Below are positions 52,578-62,676 of a stretch of 64,000 nt of DNA, in pieces. The DNA lies in contig OX336392.1 of the NCBI GenBank assembly GCA_946902985.2, positions 23,442,982 to 23,506,981 of the forward strand, read 5' to 3'. The notes beneath the pieces were generated by a model. The model was not told the DNA's origin. It did no database searches and worked only from the letters and a program-made list of their open reading frames with translations. The position numbers and the translations under genes are program-made. This DNA comes from Meconema thalassinum. Its lineage: Eukaryota > Arthropoda > Insecta > Orthoptera > Tettigoniidae. How positions within the stretch are numbered: position 1 is the first letter of the stretch; each line of letters begins with the position of its first letter.

Positions 52578-53340
52578 ATCAGTCAGAATTAATTACAGCG
52601 AGTGTACAAATACTTCTTATGTCGGTGCAATGTGTATCTAGAAAACAAAAGGACAGCGTTTACAGCAACTACACTGGAATTCATGTAAGTAATGATTAAT
52701 ACTAAATTCGTTAAAAAGTGCAAATGTTGGGCGCTACGCTGCTGCTCGACAGGCTCCTACACACATGGCCCATCCATCACGCGGCCTCTGTGAGGTTCCG
52801 TCATTTAGAGAAGGACTTCACGTTAGATAGATCATGTGTCAGATATGCTCTCTTCATCTGTACGTTTACAGTGGTCGTAGTTTCCGATAGTCACGAATGA
52901 GAGCTTCAAAATGAGACCAAGTTTCCTGCTGTATGTTTATCCTGGGCTGAGAAAACGTATCGTCAGAAAAAGTATAAGAACTTTTTATTGGGTAGTTGAA
53001 AAAAATTGAAACTTGAGATTTTCACTACCAATACTTGTGCCTATCACATATAAAAATTCATTACCCTCAGCCAAGTAGTTTTCTATGTATATAGTTTTAA
53101 GTGAGCGGTTCCTAGAAAAGACGTCAAAAACCCGGACAATTTTTCATATAACCACAAATAAAGAAAGAATTAATACACTTGAAAATAATTGGCTTATATA
53201 GTCTAACGCAGAATTAAACAAGGAAAATACTGGTATAGCTTGTTTTTCAATAGGTCTGTTGGTTTGGTTGTAATTAAGGCCTAAACTCGAGTATCAATAA
53301 TAAAAATCCGATTAGTAATATGCATTGCTGTCACCACACT
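52578..53340. other. Unassigned DNA
   Basis: No recognisable gene or repeat. Confidence 0.45.
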
Positions 53341-53580
53341 GAAATTAAATTCTGGACTGAGGGCTGGAACTGCGTAACCTCGTGAGAAGGCGTGAGTTTG
53401 ATTCCCACATCACCCATCCTAGAACTCCTGCTTAAGTTCTTCCCAAACGAGATCTTTAATGTGCCAGTAAATTTATTGACAAGGCTTGCTTGCATTCGCG
53501 CACAGCTGACTGTGCCAGGATTCGATCGTTGGGAACAGCAGGCAAGAACGTTACCGCTGAGCCACGCAGCCTGCTCAACA
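53341..53580 (-). repeat. SINE-C (minus), diverged
   Basis: ATCTTTAATGTGCCAGTAAA, ACTGTGCCAGGATTCGATCG and TTACCGCTGAGCCACGCAGC match the copy at 61040-61268. The 53341 end shares text with 27262-27300. Confidence 0.8.
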
Positions 53581-53675
53581 ATTATTTATTGAAGTGGGGC
53601 AATTTCTTTAAAAGAAGGAAATGAACCTTCTTTTTGACCTTTAGATCGAGGGCTTTCGTGGCCGGTGTCTAGTTT

Positions 53676-54086
53676 GGTTGGTTCTTCAGTTATGGGGCTA
53701 CAACAACGCGCTCATGTAGCCTCGTGTACTTTGGGTGTGTGAAGAATCTGTCTGATAACCGTTGTTAATTGTGATGGCTGTGTTAGTGTGTGTTATCAGT
53801 TTTTAAATCAAGTAAGGAATGCAGACATTTGATTCTCAAGTAGTTCCAACTTTTGCTACCAAACGCCACCGTCAACGGCCAACTAGTTCTGAACTTGGTT
53901 ACTAGATGCCACCGCAGTTGGCTCCTGGAGACGAACGTTGGAACCTAAGAGCGTCAGTCAAATCTAAGCTATAATTTAGCTTCACGTAATTAGTGGAAGG
54001 TTCTTTATCATGCCATAAATCTATGACATGGAACCTCCGGTTTTACTTGCCCTCCGAGGGAAGGCATACTGAGGGATTTTTAACGG
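53676..54086 (-). repeat. SINE-A1 (minus), 11-bp target duplication
   Basis: GTGTCTAGTTT (53665-53675) and GCGTCTAGTTT (54087-54097) flank it. It is truncated within the body, so the head is missing. Confidence 0.9.
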
Positions 54087-54097
54087 GCGTCTAGTTT

Positions 54098-54424
54098 ATC
54101 GTCTAGTTAGAGTACGGACACTAACTCGTACCTACCCATGATTAAGGCTACTGCAATGACAGCCGAATCGTCAGGAAACAATCACCGATACACGACGCGG
54201 CTCCATCCTGTAAGCCTAGATCATAAAATTATTTTTAACCCTCTGATTCTACCCCTGATTTCCTGAATTGTTCTCTTTTCCTTTGCTCATTTATTAAGCT
54301 TTCCCTCTGGATATTATACACGTGGGAGATTATGTGAACCAATTTTAATTAAGAAATATGTATTTTTATTATCTAACTTTCTACCATCACTAATCGACTC
54401 AAGGACTTGAGATTTTATTGCATT
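54098..54424. other. Unassigned DNA
   Basis: No gene is seen. ACTCGTACCTACCC may belong to an older repeat. Confidence 0.4.
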
Positions 54425-54437
54425 ATAATGACTCAAA

Positions 54438-54770
54438 GCCACCGTGGCTTAGATGGCAGCACGCCGGCCTCTCACCGCTGGGTCCGTGGTTCAAATCCCG
54501 GTCACTCAATGTGAGATTTGTGCTGCACAAAGCGGAGGCAGACAGGTTTTTCTCCGGGTACACCGGTTTTAACTGTCACAATTTCATTCCAGCAACACTC
54601 TCCACTATCATTTCATTTCATCTGTCATTTATTTAATCATTGCCCCAAGGGAATGCGACTGGCGTCGGCAGCCGGCACAGTTCACATCTTCGCCGCTAGA
54701 TGGGGGCTTCATTCATTCCATTCCCTGACTCGGTCGGTCGACTGGAAGCAGGCTGTGCATTTTCATTTTC
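54438..54770 (+). repeat. SINE-B, full length, 13-bp perfect target duplication
   Basis: ATAATGACTCAAA flanks it at 54425-54437 and 54771-54783 without mismatch. Head GCCACCGTGGCTTAGATGGC, B-box GGTTCAAATCCCGGTC, tail TTTTCATTTTC. Confidence 0.95.
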
Positions 54771-54841
54771 ATAATGACTCAAATGGGTTGCAATGGAACG
54801 GATGAATAAGGCGATGGTATTAAAACTTAAGTAACTCACAA

Positions 54842-55055
54842 GAGGAGGTCGTCAAGTGGTTTACTAGAAAAGCATTCAAATTTGGAGGGTTTGCTCTTCA
54901 TAAAAAGTATTTTGGCCCTGTTCGAGCGTTTGTGCCAATGGGCCTTAGTGTGCTCAAAATTGAACGTTGAAAATCAATCCTCAAACTTTTGTAGTCTTAT
55001 TCCCACACACGTTCCCGGCTCTCTCCGTGGCGCAGTCGCTAGCGTGTTGGCGTTG
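54842..55055 (+). repeat. Left arm of an inverted pair, tRNA-like inner end
   Basis: GTGGTTTACTAGAAAAGCAT through CTCCGTGGCGCAGTCGCTAG is the reverse complement, with mismatches, of 56131-56345. The inner end resembles a tRNA A-box region. Confidence 0.8.
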
Positions 55056-55231
55056 GAAATGGAAGGCACTGTGATCGGAACCTACCTTGATATTGTTAAA
55101 TTATTTTCTTTATCTTTCTTGGACATTTTTACTTTTATTTTATGTTTGTGGTACAGTATTTAAGTTGGCAGATTACATCAAGTACTCAATTATTTGTTGT
55201 TGCTTTTTCTATTCACAATGTTGATATATTA

Positions 55232-55884
55232 ATATTTATGTTCGACCCTGACTATTATGTGTCTGAAAACTGCATCATAATGATGGTCATTATAACACTA
55301 TTTTTCATTATGAAACAGTTTCTCCCACCAATCACAACTCAAGAAACAGTTGTTTGACCAATTAGATAAGGATACCTTCGCGCATGCGCTCAAAATCCAA
55401 CATTTCTATATAAATTACCGAAAGTGCACCGTCCATATGTTCGCGTAAATAAACTGGTGAATATGAGACAAGAAATAGCACTGTACCTTAATATACCCAA
55501 ATCCAATTTCTACACAGCGCGTTGATTTCAAACGACTACGGTGAGAGTTTTACTGAATACTGGTTCACGATCTGCACATATGGCATTGAAGCACACAGAG
55601 CGCATGCGTTGGTCGGCCAGAGAGCTAGGAACACGGAGATATGCTACCTAGCGCACCACCCGATCACAAAATTCCAGTTACTGAACAGATATTTATGAAT
55701 ATTTATGTTAAAACATGTAATAAAGTTGTAATTATCGTCGAACATAAACAGTCGTATGCAACTCGCCTATAATGGTAATTAAGACACTCGTATGGAAATG
55801 ATAAAACTCGCTAAAGCTCGTTTCATAAACATACTCGTGTCTTAATTATAGCCATTATAGGCTCGTTGCATAATGTACTATTAC
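55232..55884 (-). mobile_element. Promoter-like miniature element, copy 5 (minus)
   Basis: TTATGTTCGACCCTGACTAT at the left and TTGCATAATGTACTA at the right are its reversed ends. GCGCATGCGC (55380) and CCAAT (55337, 55357) match the other copies. Confidence 0.88.
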
Positions 55885-56130
55885 GTTATTGTTTGCATAC
55901 AGAAAGTTTACCTTGATGGTGGAGCAGAGTGGAACAGACTCGGCGCAGTGCGAATGAACGTAGCGTCACAGACGAATAATGATGTTAAAATATTGTACAT
56001 AGCTCCAAAACCAAAGAGACCACAGCAAATACATAGAAACCGCAGAAAGCAATAAGGGATGTTTCAGTAAAAGAAACGAAAATATGCTGACCAAGCTCTG
56101 ACTCGAACCCGAAACCTACAATTCTACACG
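55885..56130. other. Spacer with tRNA-like segment on the minus strand
   Basis: In reverse, CGTGGCATAGTCGCTAGCAT followed by GTTTCGGGTTCGAGTCAGAG gives A- and B-box-like segments at about 56100-56155. The flanking match to 54842 identifies a SINE head, not a functional tRNA. Confidence 0.5.
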
Positions 56131-56345
56131 CCAACATGCTAGCGACTATGCCACGGAAACGATCCGGGAATGTGTGTGGGAATAAGAATACAAACGTTTG
56201 AGGGTTGATTTTCAACGTTCAATTTAGAACACACTAAGGCCCATCGGCACAAACGCTCGAACAGGGGCAGAATATATTTTTATGAAGAGCAAACCCTCCA
56301 AATTTGAACGCTTTTCTAGTAAACCACTTGGCGACCTCCCCTTGT
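56131..56345 (-). repeat. Right arm of the inverted pair
   Basis: Matches 54842-55055 in reverse: GCCACGGAAACGATCCGGGA through GAGCAAACCCTCCAAATTTG. Confidence 0.8.
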
Positions 56346-56399
56346 CAGATAATAAGACGGAAATAAGAATTAATACAAGACAGAAGAGTGGTGGAGCTA

Positions 56400-56560
56400 C
56401 AAGGAACATATTTCTTTACTTAGCAAATGGTGCGATGGTTCCTACCTTAAATACATGGCCGTCTCCGTCCTTCCGTCCCCCGCCCAGCCTCAATTAAAAT
56501 ACACACACCTACTGATAACACAATAACACAGGTTATCATACAAATTCTTCGCAACCCCTA
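56400..56560 (+). repeat. SINE-E body with A1-like 3' end
   Basis: GATGGTTCCTACCTTAAATA and GCCCAGCCTCAATTAAAATA are E-type; AACACAGGTTATCATACAAA is A1-tail-like. Confidence 0.6.
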
Positions 56561-57287
56561 GGGGCTCACATCTAGTGGGACGTGGGATGGCGTCCACGGG
56601 ACCCCAGCTGCGTTCGGCATTGCTTCCACTTACTTGTGCCGGGCTCCTCTCCGTCTTCTTTCCTGTCGACCTCCCTTGGTCAACTCTTGTTCTCCTCCGA
56701 ACCCGATGGTATTAAGGTATCTGAGGTCTAGGGAGTCTTTAATCTTCCCGCCTTAATTCGCCCTTGTCTCATCTTTCCTGATACCTCATTCTTCGAGGGG
56801 TCAGCCTTCTTTTTCTTTTCATGTTATATCCTCCTTTTCTGCACAATACCCTCAAGGAAGCAGGGTGTGTGTAGTCCCACCACTTCTGGTGCACCCTGGA
56901 TAGTGCTACACCCTCAAGGGCCCACTGCTGGTGAGTTTGGGAGTTGGCGATCCCGAGGGATTCCTGAGCTGGGTCCGTTTTGTCCCCTTTTTCCTCTGAC
57001 CATGGGGCGGGCCCTCTCCTCTTTCCCTATCTGCCTTTCATGGCTCTCCTTCCTTACAAGTCCCTCAATCCTCATTCTTTGAGGGTTGAGGGCATTTCTT
57101 CTCTTCCTGTCCTTTATTTGCCTTATCCTTTATTTGTTTACCATTTCTTCTTCTAGTATGTAAGTCCATAGTTAGTATTAGTTATAGTTTTCATTCTCAT
57201 CTCATCTTTCACTATCACCCAAACCATTAGGGGTCGATAACCTAGATGTTAGGTCCCTTAAAACAACAATATTATCATCATTGCCAC
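56561..57287 (+). repeat. Repeat J, long copy
   Basis: The 3' half (57080-57280) matches 9180-9396 and 9747-9800, ending TAGATGTTAGGTCCCTTAAA with an ATC-rich tail. The GC-richer 5' part is unique here but looks continuous with it. No convincing protein is seen. Confidence 0.65.
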
Positions 57288-57648
57288 GGTGGGTGAGTGG
57301 ATAGCGTGTCGGATTACTAACCCCAAGATTGCAGGTTTGCTCCTGGCCGTGGTAAGTGATTTTTGAAAGGGGGCAAAAATACGATACACATGTCATACGA
57401 TGTTGGCATGTCAAAGAACCCATTTGAATTCAGTAGGCCGAGTTCATAATGGCAAAATTAATCTCGGGATTTTCGGCCAACACAAAGTTCCTCATTTCTC
57501 TACTAGAAAGCGCTATAGTGTTCAAGGAGCTTAGATGTCTAACCTCCTTGACTTTCATAGTGATTCAAGGAACAACGAAATTTGACATGCTAGCTACCCT
57601 CTGGGTGTCAAATAGCAAAGCTTGCACCAGGCACCCGAGGCCATACAA

Positions 57649-57692
<44 letters not shown>
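57288..57692 (+). repeat. SINE-D with (ATT)n tail
   Basis: TTGCCACGGTGGGTGAGTGG to GGCACCCGAGGCCATACAAT and (ATT)n at 57649-57692, collinear with 47149-47550. It sits in the ATC-rich tail of repeat J. Confidence 0.92.
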
Positions 57693-57693
<1 letters not shown>

Positions 57694-58596
57694 CATTATC
57701 ATCGTCGTCATACGGTACACTAAAGTGCACGGGGCTAAGTGACCACAATGTCCAAGTCAATGAATGAAACAACAACAGCAGTGTTATTTTCAACCGAGCA
57801 GAGACTAGGGAATAGCAAGGAGGATGTCCTGCTGGTCGCAGGTGGAAGGAGGAAGATAGCGGCGGATAAAGAAAAGACCAACAACGAAGATTTATCTCCC
57901 AGTGTGCGTCTGGCCGGATCGGAACTGGGGATGAGAATTCTTGCCCCAACCCTCCCCGGCACGGCGTTTCATGAGCGCCTCCAAGCGTCGCGTCAGTCGA
58001 GAGGTGATATTTTCTAATTTGAACTGACAATTTAATAACTTACCGAGCAAGCACTGCAAGCTGCAACATAACATGTCTTCAATACAGTGCAATGAAGCGC
58101 GTAAGGGAGTGATTTATCCACAATACGGAACAAGTCGATTGGCAACTCTCTAGAGATGCTAGGACAGGCTCAGTAACCTTAACAGAGAAGACCCAATCAT
58201 CTATATTGCCATCTATTTTGATTTAGGGGTATGTATTGAGACTCATGTCCAAAAGACTATGGGATCGATTCGCAATTCAGACAATAGATATAACTAGTTG
58301 ACCCGTGTGTGAACTCTCACATAATAGGTTGTGTGTGCCCCATGTGTTCAGACTATACGCCCAGCTCTAGTGCTATGCAGGCAGGCCGCGACACAGTTCT
58401 TCCAGGGGCTATCGTCTTGTTTATTTGTTTAAAAGCACTTTATGAACAAATAAATATATTTCCGCTGACTTTTCAAGAAATCACGATTTTTCCTGTACTA
58501 TTGAGACGATTTGGAAGATTTTGGTACAAACCACACCTTCTAACTCCCTCTGGTTTAGGAGCTTGAGATTTATGAAACATACACCTTAGCGTATTA
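57693..58596. other. Unassigned DNA
   Basis: Open frames on both strands at 57608-58030 are long for the window but overlap the ATT tract or each other and show no domain. No gene is called. Confidence 0.4.
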
Positions 58597-58809
58597 TACA
58601 GGTCCGTTATCTATGTGCGCCCCGATAAACACGGCAAGCTAAGCCGGTTGTGGCGCGCGTACACGGTTCAGCCGGTGGATGGCGCGCACTTTTACATTTT
58701 TTTCCAAAGTTGTTCAATAATGTGTCCTTACAGTGCTCATAGGCGATGCCAGTCAAAGCTGGCTTAGCTTGCCGTGTTTATCGGGGCACACATAGATAAT
58801 GACCCTGTA
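58597..58809. mobile_element. TA-flanked hairpin miniature element (213 bp)
   Basis: The ends TACAGG(T/G)TC...TTATCTATGTG are inverted over about 46 bp, including CGATAAACACGGCAAGCTAA. TA flanks both sides (58595-58596, 58810-58811). This fits Tc1/mariner-type miniature elements. No coding is present. Confidence 0.85.
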
Positions 58810-58811
58810 TA

Positions 58812-59365
58812 TATAGATAATATATAATAAGATTATAGACTGAGTGGTCGAGGCAAAACTAAGATAATCAAGGACGTCAAAATATCGTTGTTTGGTCGTA
58901 ATGAATGTCATTCAACTGCTTAGACTTTCACAACATGTATTATACCCTTATCGCCATCTTCTCTGTACGCCCTCACCTCTTGTTCTCTTCTAACCCCGGC
59001 CTTGTTATTTCTCATGTGCTCCGCTTTCCTTTATTTTCCAGTCTTCCGTATATTTTAGCGCAATAAAACAAAGCTCCAATCAATCAAAGACGGTAAACGC
59101 TAGACTGAGTATGGTTCTATCGTTCGCGGCAGGACCACTGCTCCTATCTCATTTCCCGAGACTCACAACTATGAGGCGTTGGTTCTTGACACCGGGAATC
59201 TAGCTGAGCACGGCATTGCTTCATGCGGATCTCATCACTTTCATATTTACTGTCCCTCTACTTAGGTCATCTCTAGTTGTCTTCCAGCCTCGAAGGTATT
59301 AGGGTATCCCAGGCTTAGGAAGCAAATCATAAGAGCAGGGAAAGTTCTACTAAGCAACTACGGTA
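58812..59365. other. Unassigned DNA
   Basis: No gene is seen. CTCGAAGGTATTAGGGTATC near 59290 resembles the 5' part of repeat J (56703). Confidence 0.4.
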
Positions 59366-60211
59366 TTTTTTAGCCTACTTTCGATTTTTGCAAAAAATGA
59401 AAGTAGACTTATGAGATCAACACAGGGCGAAAAAAGTGTGTCTGTGTGTGTGTATGTGTGTGTGTGAGTCTGTGTGTGTATGTGTGTGTGTGAGTCTGTG
59501 TGTGTGTGTGTCTGTGTGTGTGTGTGTGTGTGAGTGTGTGTACTCTGATTGTAGGTCCCCCCCTATCAATTCGAACACGGTGAATGCGAATTGAACGAAA
59601 TTTGGTACAAAGGTAGCACTAGCAAAGGACACCTCAGTGTCATGTTTTATATCGCCGCCATCTTTACTAAAACTGAATGGCGGCCACTCAAACGTTCAAA
59701 ACGTAAAATCAAATAACGACTAACCAAATCATCCGATCTCTACCAAATTTGGTAACAACATACCTTCGTATAGGATGCGTCTTGTGACCAAACTACAAGG
59801 TCGTCCGCCATACCATTTCAGGATGGCGGCCGTGCGAATTATGCAAACTTTATAATCCATATCATGGGACCCACCAGTTCCGATTATCGAGCCGAGAATC
59901 GTTTTAACTGTTCTAAAGGAAGAGGCACGTTCGAAATTAAAAGTTTATTTTGTAATACTATAGTGCAGAAGTGATTTTAAAAAGCTGAGCCGTCTCGGTA
60001 AGAAGACAAGATGGCAGCGGATATCTTGTGCCTGACTTATATTTCACTAATTTGAGTATTACATGCAATATAGCGTACTGATACAAAATAAATAAACTTT
60101 GTATGAAATGCTTTATATATAAATAATATACTCCAGTGATGAAATCGTTTAGTATAAGTCATTATTTGCTAACGAGTTCTATGTAAGTCATTTTATATAG
60201 AACGATATTCG

Positions 60212-60288
60212 TTGGCACAATTAGCTCACTGGTAGAGCGTTAGCCTATCGCTCAAATGCCTATGGTTCAAACCCGATCAGAGCTAGGT
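60212..60288 (+). repeat. Degenerate tRNA-like sequence
   Basis: GGCACAATTAGCTCACTGGT, GAGCGTTAGC and GGTTCAAACCCGATC give recognisable D-arm, A-box and B-box segments, but the anticodon and acceptor stems pair poorly. It is more likely a SINE head or tRNA relic than a working tRNA gene. Confidence 0.45.
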
Positions 60289-60969
60289 TTATTGCTTGAA
60301 ATGATATATGTTTATTGTTTTGTAATGACTCAGACGTTTTAAAATTAAGCGTTATATTGTGCATATTATGGTGTAAAATATATATTTAATTAAAACATAA
60401 TTCGCCAGCAGATTTACTCGAGACATCTAGCTGCCAAAAAGGTAACTGCACGCCGACCTACTTATTAACTTCCAGATTTTATTGAAAAGTTTCTTCTTAT
60501 GGCCGCTAGAATGCACTCGCTCTGTTAGGATTATATTGTTCGATATTTCACCACTAGATGTCACGACTAGTCTACGTGGGTCTCCATTGATTACTATACC
60601 ATTGGCATTCTATGCGCATCGAATTTGAAGAATGACAAGATGATACTACGATACATTTTTACTTTTTATTTTAAAGGGTTTGTAACAGCCTATTTTGCGT
60701 TACTTGAAAATGTTATTTGAAGTAAAGAACAAAACGATTTCACATAGTAACTGAATTCAAGTCGTTGGTGTTAGTTCAGGTTATTAATTACTACTTTTAT
60801 TTCAGGCAAATAGCAATCGAAAATATCCACATAGTTTTTATACACACGTCTCTGTAGGGTCATGAAAAGATTTGTTAATTCAATTAGGGTTGTGAAAGCC
60901 ATGCACAACCAGACGTGTAAAGACATGCCTCAACTCAAAGTTGGATGTTGCCCACGGCAGGTCGTATAT

Positions 60970-60971
<2 letters not shown>

Positions 60972-61050
<79 letters not shown>

Positions 61051-61268
61051 TTATTGGTTTTACATCCCTTTTAACTACTGCTGCTTTTAGAGACACCGGG
61101 GTGCCGGAATTTTGGCCCGAAGGGGATCTTTAACGTGCCAGTAAATGTACTGACACGGCTCCCTCGCATTTGTGCACCCTCAAATGCCAGCTGACTGCGC
61201 CAGGATACGAACCTGCAACCTAGGGCCCAACAAGCGAGAACGTTACCGTTGAGCCACGCAGCCTGTCC
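60972..61268 (-). repeat. SINE-C, full length (minus), (TTA)n tail, 12-bp target duplication
   Basis: GGTCGTATATGT (60960-60971) and GGTCGATTATGT (61269-61280) flank it. On the minus strand: head GGCTGCGTGGCTCAACGGTA, B-box GCAGGTTCGTATCCTGGC, body to GGGATGTAAAACCAATAAC, then (ATT)n over 60973-61048. Best reference copy of SINE-C. Confidence 0.94.
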
Positions 61269-61497
61269 GGTCGATTATGTCTCCAGATCCATAACATTCT
61301 TGATATACTTCTTATCTTTCTTTCTTCAATGATGGTAGCAGTTTTTATCTAGGTTGTGGCGTTTGGTAGAGGTAAATCGTTTCTAAGGTCTTCAAGAAAG
61401 AATAGTTCTATTATACTCTTTGATAATAACAACGAGTTATAACTATACTCATACATTTAGGAGAAAGTAGGCTATATGTTCTTTACTGAACATCTTG

Positions 61498-61564
61498 TTT
61501 TTTCAAATATCACAGAAGCGAACCCAGCACTCTTGAATCTTGAGTCTCAATACCTACCCCTAAA
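61498..61564. other. Short spacer
   Basis: No feature apart from GAGTCTCAATACCTACCCC, similar to 58231 in reverse. Confidence 0.35.
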
Positions 61565-61660
61565 TGTTGTGTTGTTGTTGATGATTCTTTTAGGGGCTTT
61601 GTGACATCGTGGTCATATAGCCCCGTGTACTTGGGTGTGTGTAGAATTTGTTTGATTCAC
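61565..61660 (-). repeat. SINE-A1 3' tail fragment
   Basis: TTTTAGGGGCTTTGTGACAT and AGCCCCGTGTACTTGGGTGT match the A1 tail in reverse. Confidence 0.8.
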
Positions 61661-61946
61661 TTTTCAACAATAAAATTTTAACATAAACAAAAATACCCAA
61701 TCTTTATAGATTTTGGTACGCTGAATTCGAAAATGGCAATCATTTTCGTTTATAAGCTCCCGTTTTCGTTTGTTACTTCCTTATTTCTGTTCTAGCTCTC
61801 GTTTTCTCTTATTTCAGCAATGCCAATGAATGCTGCATTTTTTTCTAGCTAACAAAGCCTAGGATTGCTTGTTTCCGTAGTGCTTCATTGTGAATTATGA
61901 CGCGAGTGTCTGAGTTACTGTGTAGTGTCAAAACTGCGCCTTTTTT
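61661..61946. other. Unassigned DNA
   Basis: No gene or repeat was recognised. Confidence 0.45.
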
Positions 61947-62676
61947 AGCCCATTTTCATTTACGAAGAAATAGGCGTATGATATCACCTTTTGTCCGTGT
62001 GTGTGCCTCTCCCCCCAATAACTACTAAATGGCTGGAGCGATTTCAATGAATCTCGGTAGGCTCATAGTAGGCTACTATTTTCGCCGACACCGACCGCGC
62101 CCTTAAAATTTTATTACGTCTCACCAATCCAAGATTAGTCTATGACAGCAATCAAATTGAAATTTTGTATTCTGATAAAGGCTATGAACATAAGTTCACC
62201 TATGGCAATTTCAATAACTTAGTGAGCACAAATCCAACATGGCGCTGAAGCGAATTTCAAATATTTAAATGGAATTTTCTCGCAATTTGACCATCCGAGC
62301 GCAGTGAAACCTAGTACAGTAAATGCTTGAACAAATTTTAATCCACTCACTTCTGATCCTTTTCAATTGTTTTCATAACCACAAGATGGCGGCTGTGCGA
62401 AATTTTAAAAACTCGTTTTTATTTCTTGTGTCCTAATCATGCAATTGAAGTATGAATAATTCACCTACACAATAATTTTCATGTAACAGTACATAACTCT
62501 CTGGTCTACAAAAAAAAAACAGTCCAACATGGCGACCATCCACAATATTTAGTCGGTTCTCAATATCTACGAATCTATTACAGTAAACTGAAATTTTGTA
62601 TGTTGATAGAGGCAATTAATATACTGTAAGTAGGATCTATGAAAGTAGGCTATTTAGTTCTTCATGGAAGTACTTG
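61947..62676 (+). mobile_element. Helentron-like element, internally shortened
   Basis: AGCCCATTTTCATTTACGAA, a GT run, and at the right GAAAGTAGGCTATTTAGTTC with the hairpin and ACTTGTT. Motifs are ATGGCG at 62239, ATGGCGGC at 62386 and ATGGCG at 62529: steps of 147 and 143 bp. Confidence 0.8.

Larger units (their letters stand above)
59366..61497 (+). mobile_element. Large diverged Helentron-like element with nested SINE-C
   Basis: TAGCCTACTTTCGATTTTTG and a 100-bp GT-rich microsatellite (59435-59540) form the left end. GTAGGCTATATGTTCTTTAC followed by TGAACATCTTGTT forms the right, again with a small hairpin. AAGATGG/ATGGCGGC motifs occur at 59653-59680, 59823 and 60010. No Rep/helicase coding is visible. 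Confidence 0.6.

Noticed and set aside
59417..59632. Minus-strand His/Thr-rich frame
   Set aside because: It is produced by the GT microsatellite at the 5' end of a Helentron-like element.
60212..60288. Functional tRNA gene
   Set aside because: A- and B-box segments are visible but the anticodon and acceptor stems do not pair well; other tRNA-like hits in the window are all SINE heads.
47298..61133. Frames ending in poly-Ile, poly-Tyr or poly-Asn
   Set aside because: These are translations of ATT/AAT microsatellites that are SINE or LINE tails.
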